This document shows, piece by piece, positions 1-8,575 of a DNA stretch of 39,413 bases. The position numbers and the translations under genes were made by a program. Below the pieces are notes generated by a model. It saw nothing but the letters and a program-made list of their open reading frames with translations. It did not search any database and was not told the origin of the DNA. The stretch comes from an uncultured Acidimicrobiales bacterium. GTDB taxonomy: Bacteria; Actinomycetota; Acidimicrobiia; Acidimicrobiales; SZUA-35. Location: the NCBI GenBank assembly GCA_937930695.1, contig CALHCB010000065.1, positions 1-39,413 of the forward strand. The letters are read 5' to 3'. Within the stretch, counting starts at the first letter, position 1. Each line of letters begins with the position of its first letter.

Positions 1-1086
1 GATGTTCGGGACCCTCCAGCGAACCAGTGATTCGAATCCGAGGATTTCGGCAGAGTCAATGTCGACGATCGGTTGGGCATAGAGCTCGAATTGGCCGTCG
101 TCGAACGCCTCATCGATTCCGGCGTAGAGATCCTCCCGAACTCGCCCATGGGCTCGAATCTCCGGTGTGCAGATAACAAAGGGGGATTCATTCGCCTTGG
201 CTTCGTACAACGCAATGTCGGCAAGTCGAAGCAGTTCCCCGACGTCGCTTGTGTCGCTGGTCGACTCGACAACTCCGACTGAGGTGGCGGGCCGAACGAC
301 GAGTCCGTCGAGAACCACCGGTTCCGTCACAACCTCAACGATGTTCTCGGCTGTCGCCCGCGCGTCGATTCCAACAGAGGGAACCGCAATGGCGAACTCG
401 TCGCCACCCAGCCGAGAGACCACGAAGGCATCGGACAGTTGGTCAAGCCGTCGGCCAACTTCTTGAAGGAGTCGGTCACCGATCGCATGGCCGAGCGCAT
501 CATTGACCTGCTTGAAGCGATCGAGGTCCAAGAGCATGAGCGTGACGTCGTCGTTGCACTCGAGCCACTCGGTCACGACATCTCGAAACGCAACACGGTT
601 GAACAGCCCGGTGAGGGAATCGCGCTCAGCGAGCGCCCGCATGCGTTCTTCGGCAGCTCGTTGTTCAGTGACATCGACAAATGTCATGGCGACGGCACCA
701 CCGCCGAGTGAGAAAATGTGAGCGTCCACAACATGGCCGGCGACCGACTCTCCTGTCGCGGGAACTTCCTGTTCGAAATAGGGCTGTCCTGTCCGCGCGA
801 CGCCTTGAGCTGCATCCAGCAGCCCAACAGCATCCATTCAATGCCTGGCATCGGCGAGAAGCTGCGACACCTCACAGGTTGGGCGGCCGAAGAACTTTGC
901 ACCCATGGCGTTGACGAGGGTGATCGTCAGTATTCCAGGATGGCGACGGTCCACAGCCTCGAGAATGAACACGCCTGTGGCGACGTTGCTGACGATCTGC
1001 TCGTACTGCTGGAGGCGATCCGATCGGCGAGGCTGCCAATCTGGATCTGGATTGAAGAACAGCTGCTGGGGTGATGTTGAAGTCAT
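1..1086 (-). CDS. PAS-GGDEF-EAL cyclic-di-GMP protein, interrupted by an in-frame TGA, partial
   Basis: The protein would make and/or break cyclic di-GMP under control of a PAS sensor. From the ATG at 1086 the frame gives a PAS domain, then R-L-G-G-D-E-F (about 390-410) and the start of an EAL domain (F-E-L-Y-A-Q-P-I-V-D near 61-90, G-F-E-S-L-V-R-W near 20-40) before the left edge. The GGDEF core is intact, but no RxxD inhibitory site is seen ahead of it; the EAL signature reads E-S-L and keeps the Glu. A TGA at 838-840 falls inside the PAS domain, after codon 82, and the same frame continues without a gap on the far side, so there is no indel. The TGA is followed at once by an ATG at 835-837, so a separate GGDEF-EAL protein could start there. 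A nonsense mutation, a sequencing error or selenocysteine read-through are all possible. The domain assignment is firm; the status of the gene is not. Confidence 0.8.
805..827 (-). other. Hairpin downstream of the PAS-gene TGA (weak SECIS candidate)
   Basis: On the minus strand, starting 11 nt after the TGA, the arms TTGGGCTGC and GCAGCTCAA form nine pairs (one G-U) around the loop TGGAT. Size, distance and a G at loop position 2 fit the general bacterial SECIS pattern. The host protein has no known selenocysteine homologue, so this may be chance structure in GC-rich coding DNA. Confidence 0.3.
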
Positions 1087-1188
1087 GGGCTCGTGCGCGT
1101 TGGTCGGCTCGTTCAGCGCATTGGTTTCTACGACTCCGGCCCGCTCGATCTGGAATCAAGACTTCGTCAAGAAACCTGACCGAGCTGC

Positions 1189-2070
1189 CTATTCCTTGTT
1201 CTTCTGAACCTCGAAGATCGAGGTGTAGCCACGAGACCAATCCGGGGCCGCCGGCATCCGGCGTCCCCCAATCTCGATGTGCGTCGGAGCCCCGCCTCGA
1301 ACGATCTGATGGCCGGAACGGCCCGTTGCTCCATTGGCGCCAACCCCGATCAGCGGATAGGAGTCGGCCCGGGAGTAGGTCTGAAGTAAGAGCGGGCGCA
1401 TGCGATCCGACAGATTTGGTTCGGAGCCATGAACGGCGCAGCAATTGTGCACCGTGACCGAACCCGCGGGCCCCTTCAAATAATCGGCCGAATCGAGATC
1501 AACTGTTTCGAGGTCGGTCTTGGAAAGGGAGCCTGTCCAGGATCCGTTCTCATCGGCAAGGTCATAGAGCTGTCCCTTGTGGCTCTGGGGCACGATTCCC
1601 ATGGGTCCCATCTCGTCGTCGACATCGCGGAGGTACACGCCGATCGTGAGCGGTGAGAAGTCGGTGTGGGGCCAGAACTGAATGTCCTGGTGCCACTTGA
1701 CCTCGTCGCCACCCGAGTGCCACTTGATGTTGAGTTTTGAGTGGTGATAGCGAATGTCCGGCCCGAGGATGGCTTGTGCGAGATCGGTTGCCGGGCCATC
1801 CAACGCGAATTCGGCGAAGGTCGGGTCCAGGTCGGTTGGTTGGTTGATTCGGCGAAGACGGGGGTTCTCTGGGGTGTGGCTCGGTTCGGTGTCGAAGCGG
1901 CGATCGTCAGGCGCTGCAGTTCTCGAAATTTCGATGTACTCGTCGAGCGTTGTGTTGAGACGCTGCATCCAAGCTTCGTCGATCCATGACTCGAGGGCGA
2001 GGTAGCCGTCGGCCTGGTAGCGCTGGAGTTGCTCATCACTGAGCAGGCGAGATTCGAGTTCGGTTCCCAT
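1189..2070 (-). CDS. Phytanoyl-CoA dioxygenase (PhyH) family protein
   Basis: This is a 293-residue Fe(II)/2-oxoglutarate dioxygenase of the PhyH family, which hydroxylates small organic substrates in the cytoplasm. The iron-binding H-x-D is W-H-Q-D at residues 126-129. The distal His and the 2-oxoglutarate-binding Arg fit the C-terminal segment V-H-G-S-E-P-N-L-S-D-R-M-R (H214, R225). The length is normal for the family. The start ATG at 2070 lies only 29 bp from the divergent GTG of the M20 peptidase, so the two probably share a regulatory region. The substrate cannot be told from the sequence; PhyH paralogues are numerous in Acidimicrobiia-like genomes and act on many compounds. Confidence 0.88.
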   Translation of the reverse strand: MGTELESRLLSDEQLQRYQADGYLALESWIDEAWMQRLNTTLDEYIEISRTAAPDDRRFDTEPSHTPENPRLRRINQPTDLDPTFAEFALDGPATDLAQAILGPDIRYHHSKLNIKWHSGGDEVKWHQDIQFWPHTDFSPLTIGVYLRDVDDEMGPMGIVPQSHKGQLYDLADENGSWTGSLSKTDLETVDLDSADYLKGPAGSVTVHNCCAVHGSEPNLSDRMRPLLLQTYSRADSYPLIGVGANGATGRSGHQIVRGGAPTHIEIGGRRMPAAPDWSRGYTSIFEVQKNKE

Positions 2071-2099
2071 GCGGCAACGCTACGTGCGAGGCTGGCAGG

Positions 2100-3470
2100 G
2101 TGCCAGACGACAAGACAACGACCGCCCTCACCAATCAGAGTGTTGAGCTGCTGCAAACAATGATCCGGAACGCCTGTGTGAACGACGGCACGCCGGAGTC
2201 GGGCCAGGAAGTTCGAAATGCAGACACCTTGGAGTCCTTTCTAGAAGGCACGGGTCTCGATATCGAACGCTTCGAACCGACGCCGGGCCGCGTCTCACTT
2301 GTCGCTCGGATCGAGGGTTCTGATCCCAACGCCAAGAGCTTGTGTCTGATGGGCCACACCGATGTGGTCCCCGTCAACCCGGACGGCTGGGACCGGGACC
2401 CTTTCGGCGGAGAGATCACTCCGCTTCCAGACGGCAATGCGGAGGTCTGGGGTAGGGGAGCAGTCGACATGCTGAACATCACGGCATCCCAGGCGGTTGC
2501 CTTCAAGCATCTCGCCCAGTCAGGCTTCAAGCCAAAGGGTGACCTGATCTACTTCGCCGTTGCCGACGAAGAGTCCGGGAGCGCACACGGCGCTCGTTGG
2601 ATGGCCGATAACGCGGCAGATGCAATTCGAGCGGACTACGTCCTCACCGAGAACGGTGGTTTGCACGGCGGCACTCCGAACTCTCCGGTCATCAATGTCA
2701 ACGTCGGTGAGAAGGGAGTCGCATGGCGCCGACTCCGTGTGAAGGGAACGCCGGGCCACGGTTCGACGCCGTTCCGGCGCAACAACGCGCTGGTGAAAGC
2801 TGCCGCGGTCATCAACCGCATAACCGAGTACCGGCCACCGGCCCGCTTCTCGGAGCTATGGCGTGAGCGAGTCGAGACACTTGGTCTCAGCGCCGAGGAG
2901 AACGCGATTCTGCTCGATCCGGACAAGATCGAGGACTTGCTTGATGAAATGCCGGCGTCGGCGGCCGCCTATCTCTATTCGTGCACGCACACGACGTTCT
3001 CGTGCAACGTGATCGATGGCGGCAACGAGATGAAGACGAACGTCATCCCGGATGACGTCATCCTCGAAGTCGACGTTCGCACGCTGCCAGGTGAGTCTGC
3101 TGCCGATGTCCACGCGCACCTGCACGCCGCTCTCGGTGACCTGGCCAACGACGTCGAGGTCGAGCCGCTCATGAACGACATCTCGACAATGAGTCCCATC
3201 AACACGCCCCTGTGGGATGCCCTCCAACGGTCGATCAACGATCCGTTTCCGGATGCCCGTCTCTCGCCGCAGATGATCGTCGGGTTCACCGACTCGCGGA
3301 TTTATCGAGAAATGGGAGCGATCGCATACGGCGCAGGGCTACTGAGTCCGATCATCGATGCATCCGAATTTGGTATGAGGTTCCACGGCCACAACGAGCG
3401 AATTGATGTTGAGTCCATGCGATTGAGTACCAAGTTGTGGCTCGACGTCTGTGGAGACCTGCTCGGCTGA
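2100..3470 (+). CDS. M20 family zinc metallopeptidase/deacylase
   Basis: A 456-residue cytoplasmic metallohydrolase of the ArgE/DapE/carboxypeptidase Ss1 family (M20) that would cleave an amide bond in a peptide or N-acyl amino acid. It shows the first metal ligand motif G-H-T-D-V-V-P (H86, D88), the bridging Asp in G-R-G-A-V-D-M (D123), the catalytic Glu pair in D-E-E-S-G (E157, E158) and a late H-G-H-N-E-R ligand region near the C-terminus. A dimerisation domain lies between about residues 200 and 330. The start is a GTG 29 bp from the divergent PhyH gene; the next in-frame ATG (2160) would shorten the first helix. The stop is a TGA. The exact substrate is not readable from the sequence. 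Confidence 0.9.
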   Translation: MPDDKTTTALTNQSVELLQTMIRNACVNDGTPESGQEVRNADTLESFLEGTGLDIERFEPTPGRVSLVARIEGSDPNAKSLCLMGHTDVVPVNPDGWDRDPFGGEITPLPDGNAEVWGRGAVDMLNITASQAVAFKHLAQSGFKPKGDLIYFAVADEESGSAHGARWMADNAADAIRADYVLTENGGLHGGTPNSPVINVNVGEKGVAWRRLRVKGTPGHGSTPFRRNNALVKAAAVINRITEYRPPARFSELWRERVETLGLSAEENAILLDPDKIEDLLDEMPASAAAYLYSCTHTTFSCNVIDGGNEMKTNVIPDDVILEVDVRTLPGESAADVHAHLHAALGDLANDVEVEPLMNDISTMSPINTPLWDALQRSINDPFPDARLSPQMIVGFTDSRIYREMGAIAYGAGLLSPIIDASEFGMRFHGHNERIDVESMRLSTKLWLDVCGDLLG

Positions 3471-3546
3471 ACCGCGAGACCGACGTCACAAACAACGTGT
3501 CGGGCGGACAACAGAACAGCGGGAATCCCTCAGTCATCGTGGAGGC

Positions 3547-4296
3547 ATGATCCTTCACCGAACCGCACGCAACTCACGCACACGATTCCTGGCGGCACCG
3601 CTTCTCGCGGTTCTGTTTGCCGCCGCATGCGGCGGCCCTGGCGACGCGCCAGCTGAGTCGGCCGGCCCGGTCACGACGCTTTCGAGTGGCGCTCCCGTCG
3701 AGACCACCGGTGCCGACGTTGTCGGCGGAGTCTCTGCGGAGGCCGATGGCGATGAGCTGGCTGCGCCGAGTGACGTTGTTGTGCAGTCGGGCTCTTCCGA
3801 TGTTTCTGAAGACGGAGAAACACCAGAGCCCGCAGAACCTGCTGGTGACGGTGCAACCGGAGACTGCCTCGTCGGCAGTTGGAAGATTTCGGCCGCGAAC
3901 CTGGATGCCTACTACGACGAGCTCGAGGAAGCAGGGGTCGCCTTTGATCTCAGCGGCAATGTTCTGCTTGCCCTCAACGCCGATGGCACGTTCGTCTACA
4001 CGCCAACCTTTGGGTTTGAAATGACTATCGATGGGATGACGGCTTCTGGCCATTCCTCAGGGCAGGCGAGCGGCGTCTACACGGCGGAGAACGGGCAATT
4101 GACCCTCACCGGAACCGAAGACGGAACGGACTTCACCATGAGCATGATGGGTATGACGATGTCCGCATCAGATCTGGGTGTCGGCCTCGTTGGCTTCTCT
4201 GACCTTGCAACTCCCTACGGCTGCCAAGATGGGCTGCCATACATGGAGTACCTGACACCGAATGGAACCCATCGGATGCAGTACGAGCAGGCGTAA
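3547..4296 (+). CDS. Secreted lipoprotein with a lipocalin-like C-terminal domain
   Basis: A 249-residue exported protein of unknown function. The N-terminus has basic residues, a hydrophobic stretch and a lipobox L-F-A-A-A-C with the lipidated Cys at residue 28. An acidic and Thr/Ser-rich linker follows to about residue 110. The C-terminal part starts at C-L-V-G-S-W-K-I and has alternating strands with D-G-T-F and N-G-Q-L-T-L-T-G turns, as in small lipocalin-like or META-like beta-barrels. Three Met-rich turns (M-S-M-M-G-M-T-M) are unusual. The ATG at 3547 is chosen because it puts the signal peptide at the N-terminus, with GGAGG just upstream although the spacing is very short. An upstream in-frame extension to 3451 overlaps the peptidase gene and carries no signal. 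Confidence 0.75.
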   Translation: MILHRTARNSRTRFLAAPLLAVLFAAACGGPGDAPAESAGPVTTLSSGAPVETTGADVVGGVSAEADGDELAAPSDVVVQSGSSDVSEDGETPEPAEPAGDGATGDCLVGSWKISAANLDAYYDELEEAGVAFDLSGNVLLALNADGTFVYTPTFGFEMTIDGMTASGHSSGQASGVYTAENGQLTLTGTEDGTDFTMSMMGMTMSASDLGVGLVGFSDLATPYGCQDGLPYMEYLTPNGTHRMQYEQA

Positions 4297-4306
4297 GCGG
4301 CACGAC

Positions 4307-4798
4307 TCAGGCGGTGACCCGGGCGGGGAGATCAAGCCCGAAGCGTTCGACGTCCCCCGCCAAGTCGAGGGGAGCGGTCGTCACGTCGTCCACGGTCGGA
4401 TCGAGTAGGTCGACCGGCACCGCCCACAGAACTTCGAACTCCAACCCGTCCGGATCCTTTGCATACAGACTGCGTGAGACACCGTGGCTGCTTTCCCCGA
4501 CGAGAGAGCCCACATCGAACAGTCGAGTTCGAATGTCGATGAGTTCTCGCAGCGTCTCGACTTCCCACGCCAGGTGATACATGCCGACGTTGCGGCGCTC
4601 GGTCGGTGGCCCCGCTTCAGAACCAATGGAGAACACGCCGAGATCGTGGTCGTTGAGCGAATTTGGGTGAGTCTGGAGAAAGATGGCTCCGGGAACGGCC
4701 TTGGCGACGTGAAATCCGAGGTTGTCGACATAGAACGATGCGGTGACTTCAGCATCTCGGACCCAGAGGACGGCGTGGTTGAGACGAGTTACGGCCAT
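4307..4798 (-). CDS. VOC superfamily protein (glyoxalase/extradiol dioxygenase fold)
   Basis: A 163-residue protein of the vicinal oxygen chelate fold, in which paired beta-alpha-beta-beta-beta modules hold a divalent metal. The N-terminus L-N-H-A-V-L-W-V-R-D carries the first metal-ligand His, the middle has M-Y-H-L-A-W-E-V with another His, and the C-terminal half ends in D-P-D-G-L-E-F-E-V-L-W with the last Glu ligand. This pattern is typical of catechol 2,3-dioxygenase-like and glyoxalase-like proteins. The ATG at 4798 is preferred: the longer frame up to 4966 runs into the neighbouring GNAT gene and adds a basic segment with no family match. It converges on the lipoprotein gene with 10 bp between stops. 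The substrate is unknown. Confidence 0.82.
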   Translation of the reverse strand: MAVTRLNHAVLWVRDAEVTASFYVDNLGFHVAKAVPGAIFLQTHPNSLNDHDLGVFSIGSEAGPPTERRNVGMYHLAWEVETLRELIDIRTRLFDVGSLVGESSHGVSRSLYAKDPDGLEFEVLWAVPVDLLDPTVDDVTTAPLDLAGDVERFGLDLPARVTA

Positions 4799-4847
4799 GC
4801 TGGACTCAACGTCTCGCAAGCTCAGATTCTTCCCTGAGCGCCAGCCG

Positions 4848-5369
4848 TCACAACGAGCGACGCATCCGTACCTCGTCTTTGCACGGATCCGAAGGAAGCG
4901 GAGCATGGTCGCCCGTGAGAATGAATCCGCAACGCTCGTAGAACGCTTGTGCCCGGTCATTACCACGGGTCACCCACAATTCGATGATGTTGCCTCCAGA
5001 GTCCGCAGCCCACGCGATCACCGCGTTGACGAGATCGGACGCTGCTGAGGATCCTCGATGCGGGGGAGCTACCCACATCGAGACGAGTTCGTATGGTCCA
5101 TCCGAAGTCGGGCGATATCCACCGACGATCCCGATCGGCGTTGTGCCCTGAGCAGGAAAGGCGAGAAACGTTGCGTTGTCTGGACCCGTTGATCTCTCGG
5201 CAGTCGATGTGGCCCAGTGATCGTCCGAGTACGCCACTTCCTCGGCATGTGTTTTCCCAAAGGCACTGGGCGAATCAAGCAGCGCAGCCAACCGAATGGT
5301 GCGCGTGATCTCGACATCGGCGGGGGTGACTCGGCGAACGTGGTGAGATGCATCGGCTGGCCTGCTCAT
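4848..5369 (-). CDS. GNAT family N-acetyltransferase
   Basis: A 173-residue acetyl-CoA-dependent acyltransferase. The GNAT fold is recognised from the N-terminal V-R-R-V-T-P-A-D strand and helix, the central strand G-P-Y-E-L-V-S-M-W-V-A-P, the pyrophosphate-binding turn P-P-H-R-G-S-S-A-A-S and the late A-Q-A-F-Y-E-R-C-G-F motif. The length is normal. The gene is divergent from the aminotransferase gene, with 19 bp between the start codons, so the promoters must overlap. The acceptor (an amino acid, antibiotic or protein amine) cannot be told. Confidence 0.85.
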   Translation of the reverse strand: MSRPADASHHVRRVTPADVEITRTIRLAALLDSPSAFGKTHAEEVAYSDDHWATSTAERSTGPDNATFLAFPAQGTTPIGIVGGYRPTSDGPYELVSMWVAPPHRGSSAASDLVNAVIAWAADSGGNIIELWVTRGNDRAQAFYERCGFILTGDHAPLPSDPCKDEVRMRRSL

Positions 5370-5388
5370 ACAGAGACGGTAGGACGCA

Positions 5389-6513
5389 ATGAACGTCGAG
5401 TCATACGACTTTCCGTCTCGTCGCTACGATCTCAGTGTGATTGGACGACCTCGCCCCGCTGTTGATGCACTTCCTTCCTACCGGCCAGGAAAGGACGCGG
5501 CCCAAGCGGAGGAGGAGCACGGCATCGATGACGCCATCAAGTTGGCATCGAACGAAACCCCCTGGGGGCCGGTTCCTTCAGTGGCCGGAGCCTTGGCCGG
5601 TGCGATCGAAGGCATCAATCGCTATGCCGACCATCGGGCCACAGAACTCCGGGAACGACTCGCCGAATGGGTCGGCGTTGAGGTCGATCAGGTAACCGTC
5701 GGATGCGGATCTGTGGGCATTCTGCAGCAACTTTTCCTGACCTACGTCGACCCCGGCGACGAGGTCATCTACCCGTGGCGGTCGTTCGAGGTCTACCCAG
5801 TCTTCGCAAAACTGGTTGACGGTGTGTCTGTCACGCCGCCACTCGTAGACAACGGCTTTGACCTCGATGCGGTTGTCCGGGCGGTGACCGATCGCACGAA
5901 GCTGATCGTCCTCGCCAATCCGAACAATCCGACGGGCACGGCATTCTCGACCGCCGACCTCAGGCAGTTGTTGAACAGCGTTCCGGACGACGTGATCGTG
6001 GTTCTTGATGAGGCATACCGGGAGTTCATGGACCCGGCGCTCGGGAACCCCGTGACCGACCTGCTTCCCCAGTTCCCGAATTTGCTCGTCACCCGGACAT
6101 TCTCCAAAGCGCAGGGGCTTGCGGCGCTCCGCGTTGGCTACGCCGTCGGAGACCCTTCGGTCATTGAGTCGATCGACAAGACGCTCTTTCCCTTCGCCGT
6201 GAACGCCATGGCGCAGGCCGGTGCCATCGCATCGATCGAGGCGCACGACGAAGTCATGGAGCGCGTCGAGCAAATCAAGTCCGAGCGCGCCCGTGTTGTG
6301 TCGGCACTGCGAGAGGCAGGTCAGTCGATCCCCGATCAGCAGGCGAACTTCGTATATCTCCCGCTCGGAGAATCGACGATGGACGTCTGTACCAAGCTCG
6401 AAAGGCTTGGCCTCGTCACCCGACCGTTTGCGGGCGAGGGGCTTCGCATCACGATCAGCTCGCCAGAAGAAAACGATCGTCTGCTGGCGGGACTGGCCGA
6501 GGTTCTCGGCTAG
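5389..6513 (+). CDS. HisC-like class I/II aminotransferase (histidinol-phosphate or aromatic)
   Basis: A 374-residue PLP-dependent aminotransferase of the HisC/Pat branch. Visible motifs are the N-terminal K-L-A-S-N-E-T-P-W-G substrate loop, Y-A-D around residue 79-81, P-N-N-P-T-G at 178-183, D-E-A-Y at 207-210 and the PLP-lysine in R-T-F-S-K (K240) followed by a second phosphate-binding R-V-G-Y. This order and length are characteristic of histidinol-phosphate aminotransferases, but actinobacterial Pat enzymes that transaminate aromatic 2-oxo acids look the same. No other his gene is nearby, which slightly favours an aromatic or general role. It is divergent from the GNAT gene and converges on the APH-like gene, with 6 bp between stops. 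Confidence 0.9.
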   Translation: MNVESYDFPSRRYDLSVIGRPRPAVDALPSYRPGKDAAQAEEEHGIDDAIKLASNETPWGPVPSVAGALAGAIEGINRYADHRATELRERLAEWVGVEVDQVTVGCGSVGILQQLFLTYVDPGDEVIYPWRSFEVYPVFAKLVDGVSVTPPLVDNGFDLDAVVRAVTDRTKLIVLANPNNPTGTAFSTADLRQLLNSVPDDVIVVLDEAYREFMDPALGNPVTDLLPQFPNLLVTRTFSKAQGLAALRVGYAVGDPSVIESIDKTLFPFAVNAMAQAGAIASIEAHDEVMERVEQIKSERARVVSALREAGQSIPDQQANFVYLPLGESTMDVCTKLERLGLVTRPFAGEGLRITISSPEENDRLLAGLAEVLG

Positions 6514-6519
6514 ATCGGA

Positions 6520-7596
6520 TCAGCTTTGTGAGGCAGACCGCTCGACCGCGAGATCGATCGTGGCGATCATTCGCTGCTTCAATGCGGGCACGTCGATGCC
6601 CTCGGTGCTCTTCTTGCCCTCGAGGTATCGGGAATACACCCCGTGGAGAATGCACGCGGTCTTGAAGTAGTTGTACGCCCGGTAGTACTCGAGGTTGGAC
6701 AGATCGGCGCCTGTCCCCGCTGCGTAACGCTCGATGAGAAAATCAGGCCCGTCGAAGCCCGGCGCTGTCGTCGCTCCCGAGTGCATCGCCGGTGAGGGCT
6801 CCGCATCGGGATCACCCCAAGCGTTGAGAGCGTAGGCAAAGTCGGCCAGCGAATCGCCAAGTGTTGCGATCTCCCAATCCAGCACAGCAGTGAGGTTGCC
6901 CTGCTGATCGACCATGCAGTTGTGCAATCCGTAGTCGCCGTGGACGACACGAGCGGGTCCTTGCTCAGGTAGGCGATCGTTGAGCCAGGTGTGCAGCTCA
7001 TGAATTCGATCGTCGTCGTACACCGCCGCCTCCTTGGAGGCCTCCCAGGAGCCGTACCAAGTCCGAATCTGGCGTGCTACGTAGCCGTCTCGACGACCGA
7101 GGTCGCCAAGCCCGACATCGTCGGGCTCGACGGAATGCAGCGCAGCAAGCGTGTCGATGAAGGACTCGCCCAATTGTTTGCGTGCCGGGAGATCCAGCCA
7201 CTCTTCGACGAGTTCGGGCGTGTACATCGCCTTGCCAGTGACCTCACTCATCACATAGAAGTGCGCGCCGGTAACGGAAGGATCTTCGCAGTAACCGTAG
7301 GCAACCGGAACGGGGACCGCTGTGGGGCCGAGACCGGATATCACCTTGAACTCGCGACCCATGTCGTGAGCCTTGGGTAGGAGTTCGCCTTGTGGCGGAC
7401 GTCGGATGACGGCCCGCTTACCGTTCTGATCGCCGAGAGCGTAGGTCAGATTGGAGTGTCCGCCTTCCAGCTGGGTCCACCTGAACGGAGGGGTGAGCCC
7501 TTCGACGTTCTCTCTCACCCAGTTCTCGACCGACTCCACGTCGTAACCGGGGATGGATTGGCGAGCGTCGCCTTGAGGGGTGCTTGAATCTGACAT
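6520..7596 (-). CDS. Aminoglycoside phosphotransferase-fold kinase (ACAD10/11 N-terminal type)
   Basis: A 358-residue protein of the APH/choline kinase fold. It has a nucleotide-binding N-lobe with G-G-H-S-N-L-T-Y and R-R-P-P-Q-G, the catalytic loop V-V-H-G-D-Y-G-L-H-N-C and the metal-binding D-W-E-I-A-T-L-G-D. The R-R-P-P and H-S-N-L-T-Y signatures match the stand-alone kinases related to the N-terminal half of ACAD10/11, which in bacteria often accompany acyl-CoA dehydrogenases and are thought to phosphorylate hydroxy-acids or hydroxyacyl-CoAs. This is family knowledge and not shown here. The ATG at 7596 is chosen because the family begins shortly after it; the longer frame to 7725 overlaps the divergent SGNH gene. 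The two starts are 25 bp apart. Confidence 0.85.
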   Translation of the reverse strand: MSDSSTPQGDARQSIPGYDVESVENWVRENVEGLTPPFRWTQLEGGHSNLTYALGDQNGKRAVIRRPPQGELLPKAHDMGREFKVISGLGPTAVPVPVAYGYCEDPSVTGAHFYVMSEVTGKAMYTPELVEEWLDLPARKQLGESFIDTLAALHSVEPDDVGLGDLGRRDGYVARQIRTWYGSWEASKEAAVYDDDRIHELHTWLNDRLPEQGPARVVHGDYGLHNCMVDQQGNLTAVLDWEIATLGDSLADFAYALNAWGDPDAEPSPAMHSGATTAPGFDGPDFLIERYAAGTGADLSNLEYYRAYNYFKTACILHGVYSRYLEGKKSTEGIDVPALKQRMIATIDLAVERSASQS

Positions 7597-7621
7597 CGAA
7601 AGGGACACTACTGTCAACCGC

Positions 7622-8524
7622 ATGATTCGTTCGAGTGGAGCAGCCGTCGGAATGGTCACCGCACTCGTGGCTGCACTGTTTTCAGCGGTACTGGCCGCTC
7701 CCGTCGGAGCGGGTACGTCGGGCATTTCCCACGTGGTGCAGCTTGGCGATTCGTACTCGGCGGGTTACGGCGTGTTGTCGAACTACCGGTCGGCGAGCTC
7801 GGGAACGTGCCTGGAGCCTGGCTTCTTCAATTCGACCGTGGTCCCTGGGGGTCGTTTGGCGACCCAGCTCGGCGTCACGCTCGACTTCCAAGCCTGTGGT
7901 GGTGCGGAGATCGACGACGTGGTGGATCAGTTCCGCACCTCACGGTCCTCGATCCCGGGAGATGGGTCTGGCTCTCTGGTCGTGTTCACCGCTGGCGGAA
8001 ACGACCTGCGAAGTGTGCGGGGAGAGATGTGGCCCGACATTCTGCAGCGGTGCATCCTCTGGGACACGAGCTGCGAGAAGCGGAGCAACAATCATGCGGC
8101 GAATCTCGACGTGATTCGAGCCCGCATGGTTGCGCTCGTCGACGAAATTTCGGTCTCTGCCCCCGGCGCACAGGTTCGCGTCCTGGGCTACCCCGAACTC
8201 ATGCAGCGAACGCCCGGCTGTTGGGGCGTCACCGGCGTTGATCGGAATGAAGCCGACTTTCTCGATTCGATCGCTCGGAATCTGAATGACGTGCTCGAGT
8301 CTGCTGTTGGAGAGGTGGCGGTGTCGAGGGGCGGTGACATCGAGTTCGTCGACGTCGAGGGTGCCTTCGACGATCACGGTGCGTGCCAGACCTCGTGGAG
8401 CGGACAGCGCTTCGTCAACGACACGGTCTTCGTTCCCTGGTCGCTGCGGGTGGCCTCGAACTCGTTCCATCCGACCGCCACTGGCTACGTCGCCTACAGC
8501 GAGGCCCTCAATAGCTCGCTCTGA
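7622..8524 (+). CDS. Secreted SGNH/GDSL hydrolase (esterase/lipase)
   Basis: A 300-residue exported hydrolase. The signal peptide runs from Met1 to about A30 (hydrophobic core G-M-V-T-A-L-V-A-A-L-F). Block I is L-G-D-S-Y-S-A-G with the nucleophile Ser44, the oxyanion Gly and Asn are in A-C-G-G-A and G-G-N-D-L, and the catalytic His is in S-F-H-P-T-A-T-G-Y near the C-terminus. Six or more Cys residues in the mature part suggest disulfides outside the cell. The layout resembles actinobacterial secreted SGNH lipases such as the Streptomyces enzymes. The ATG at 7622 places the signal peptide correctly; the upstream in-frame codons from 7580 are dropped. It converges on the acyltransferase gene. 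Confidence 0.88.
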   Translation: MIRSSGAAVGMVTALVAALFSAVLAAPVGAGTSGISHVVQLGDSYSAGYGVLSNYRSASSGTCLEPGFFNSTVVPGGRLATQLGVTLDFQACGGAEIDDVVDQFRTSRSSIPGDGSGSLVVFTAGGNDLRSVRGEMWPDILQRCILWDTSCEKRSNNHAANLDVIRARMVALVDEISVSAPGAQVRVLGYPELMQRTPGCWGVTGVDRNEADFLDSIARNLNDVLESAVGEVAVSRGGDIEFVDVEGAFDDHGACQTSWSGQRFVNDTVFVPWSLRVASNSFHPTATGYVAYSEALNSSL

Positions 8525-8575
8525 GCCGTCTCGAGCCTGTGGGTCAGCACGCGTGTGGAGAGCAATTCGTTGCGA

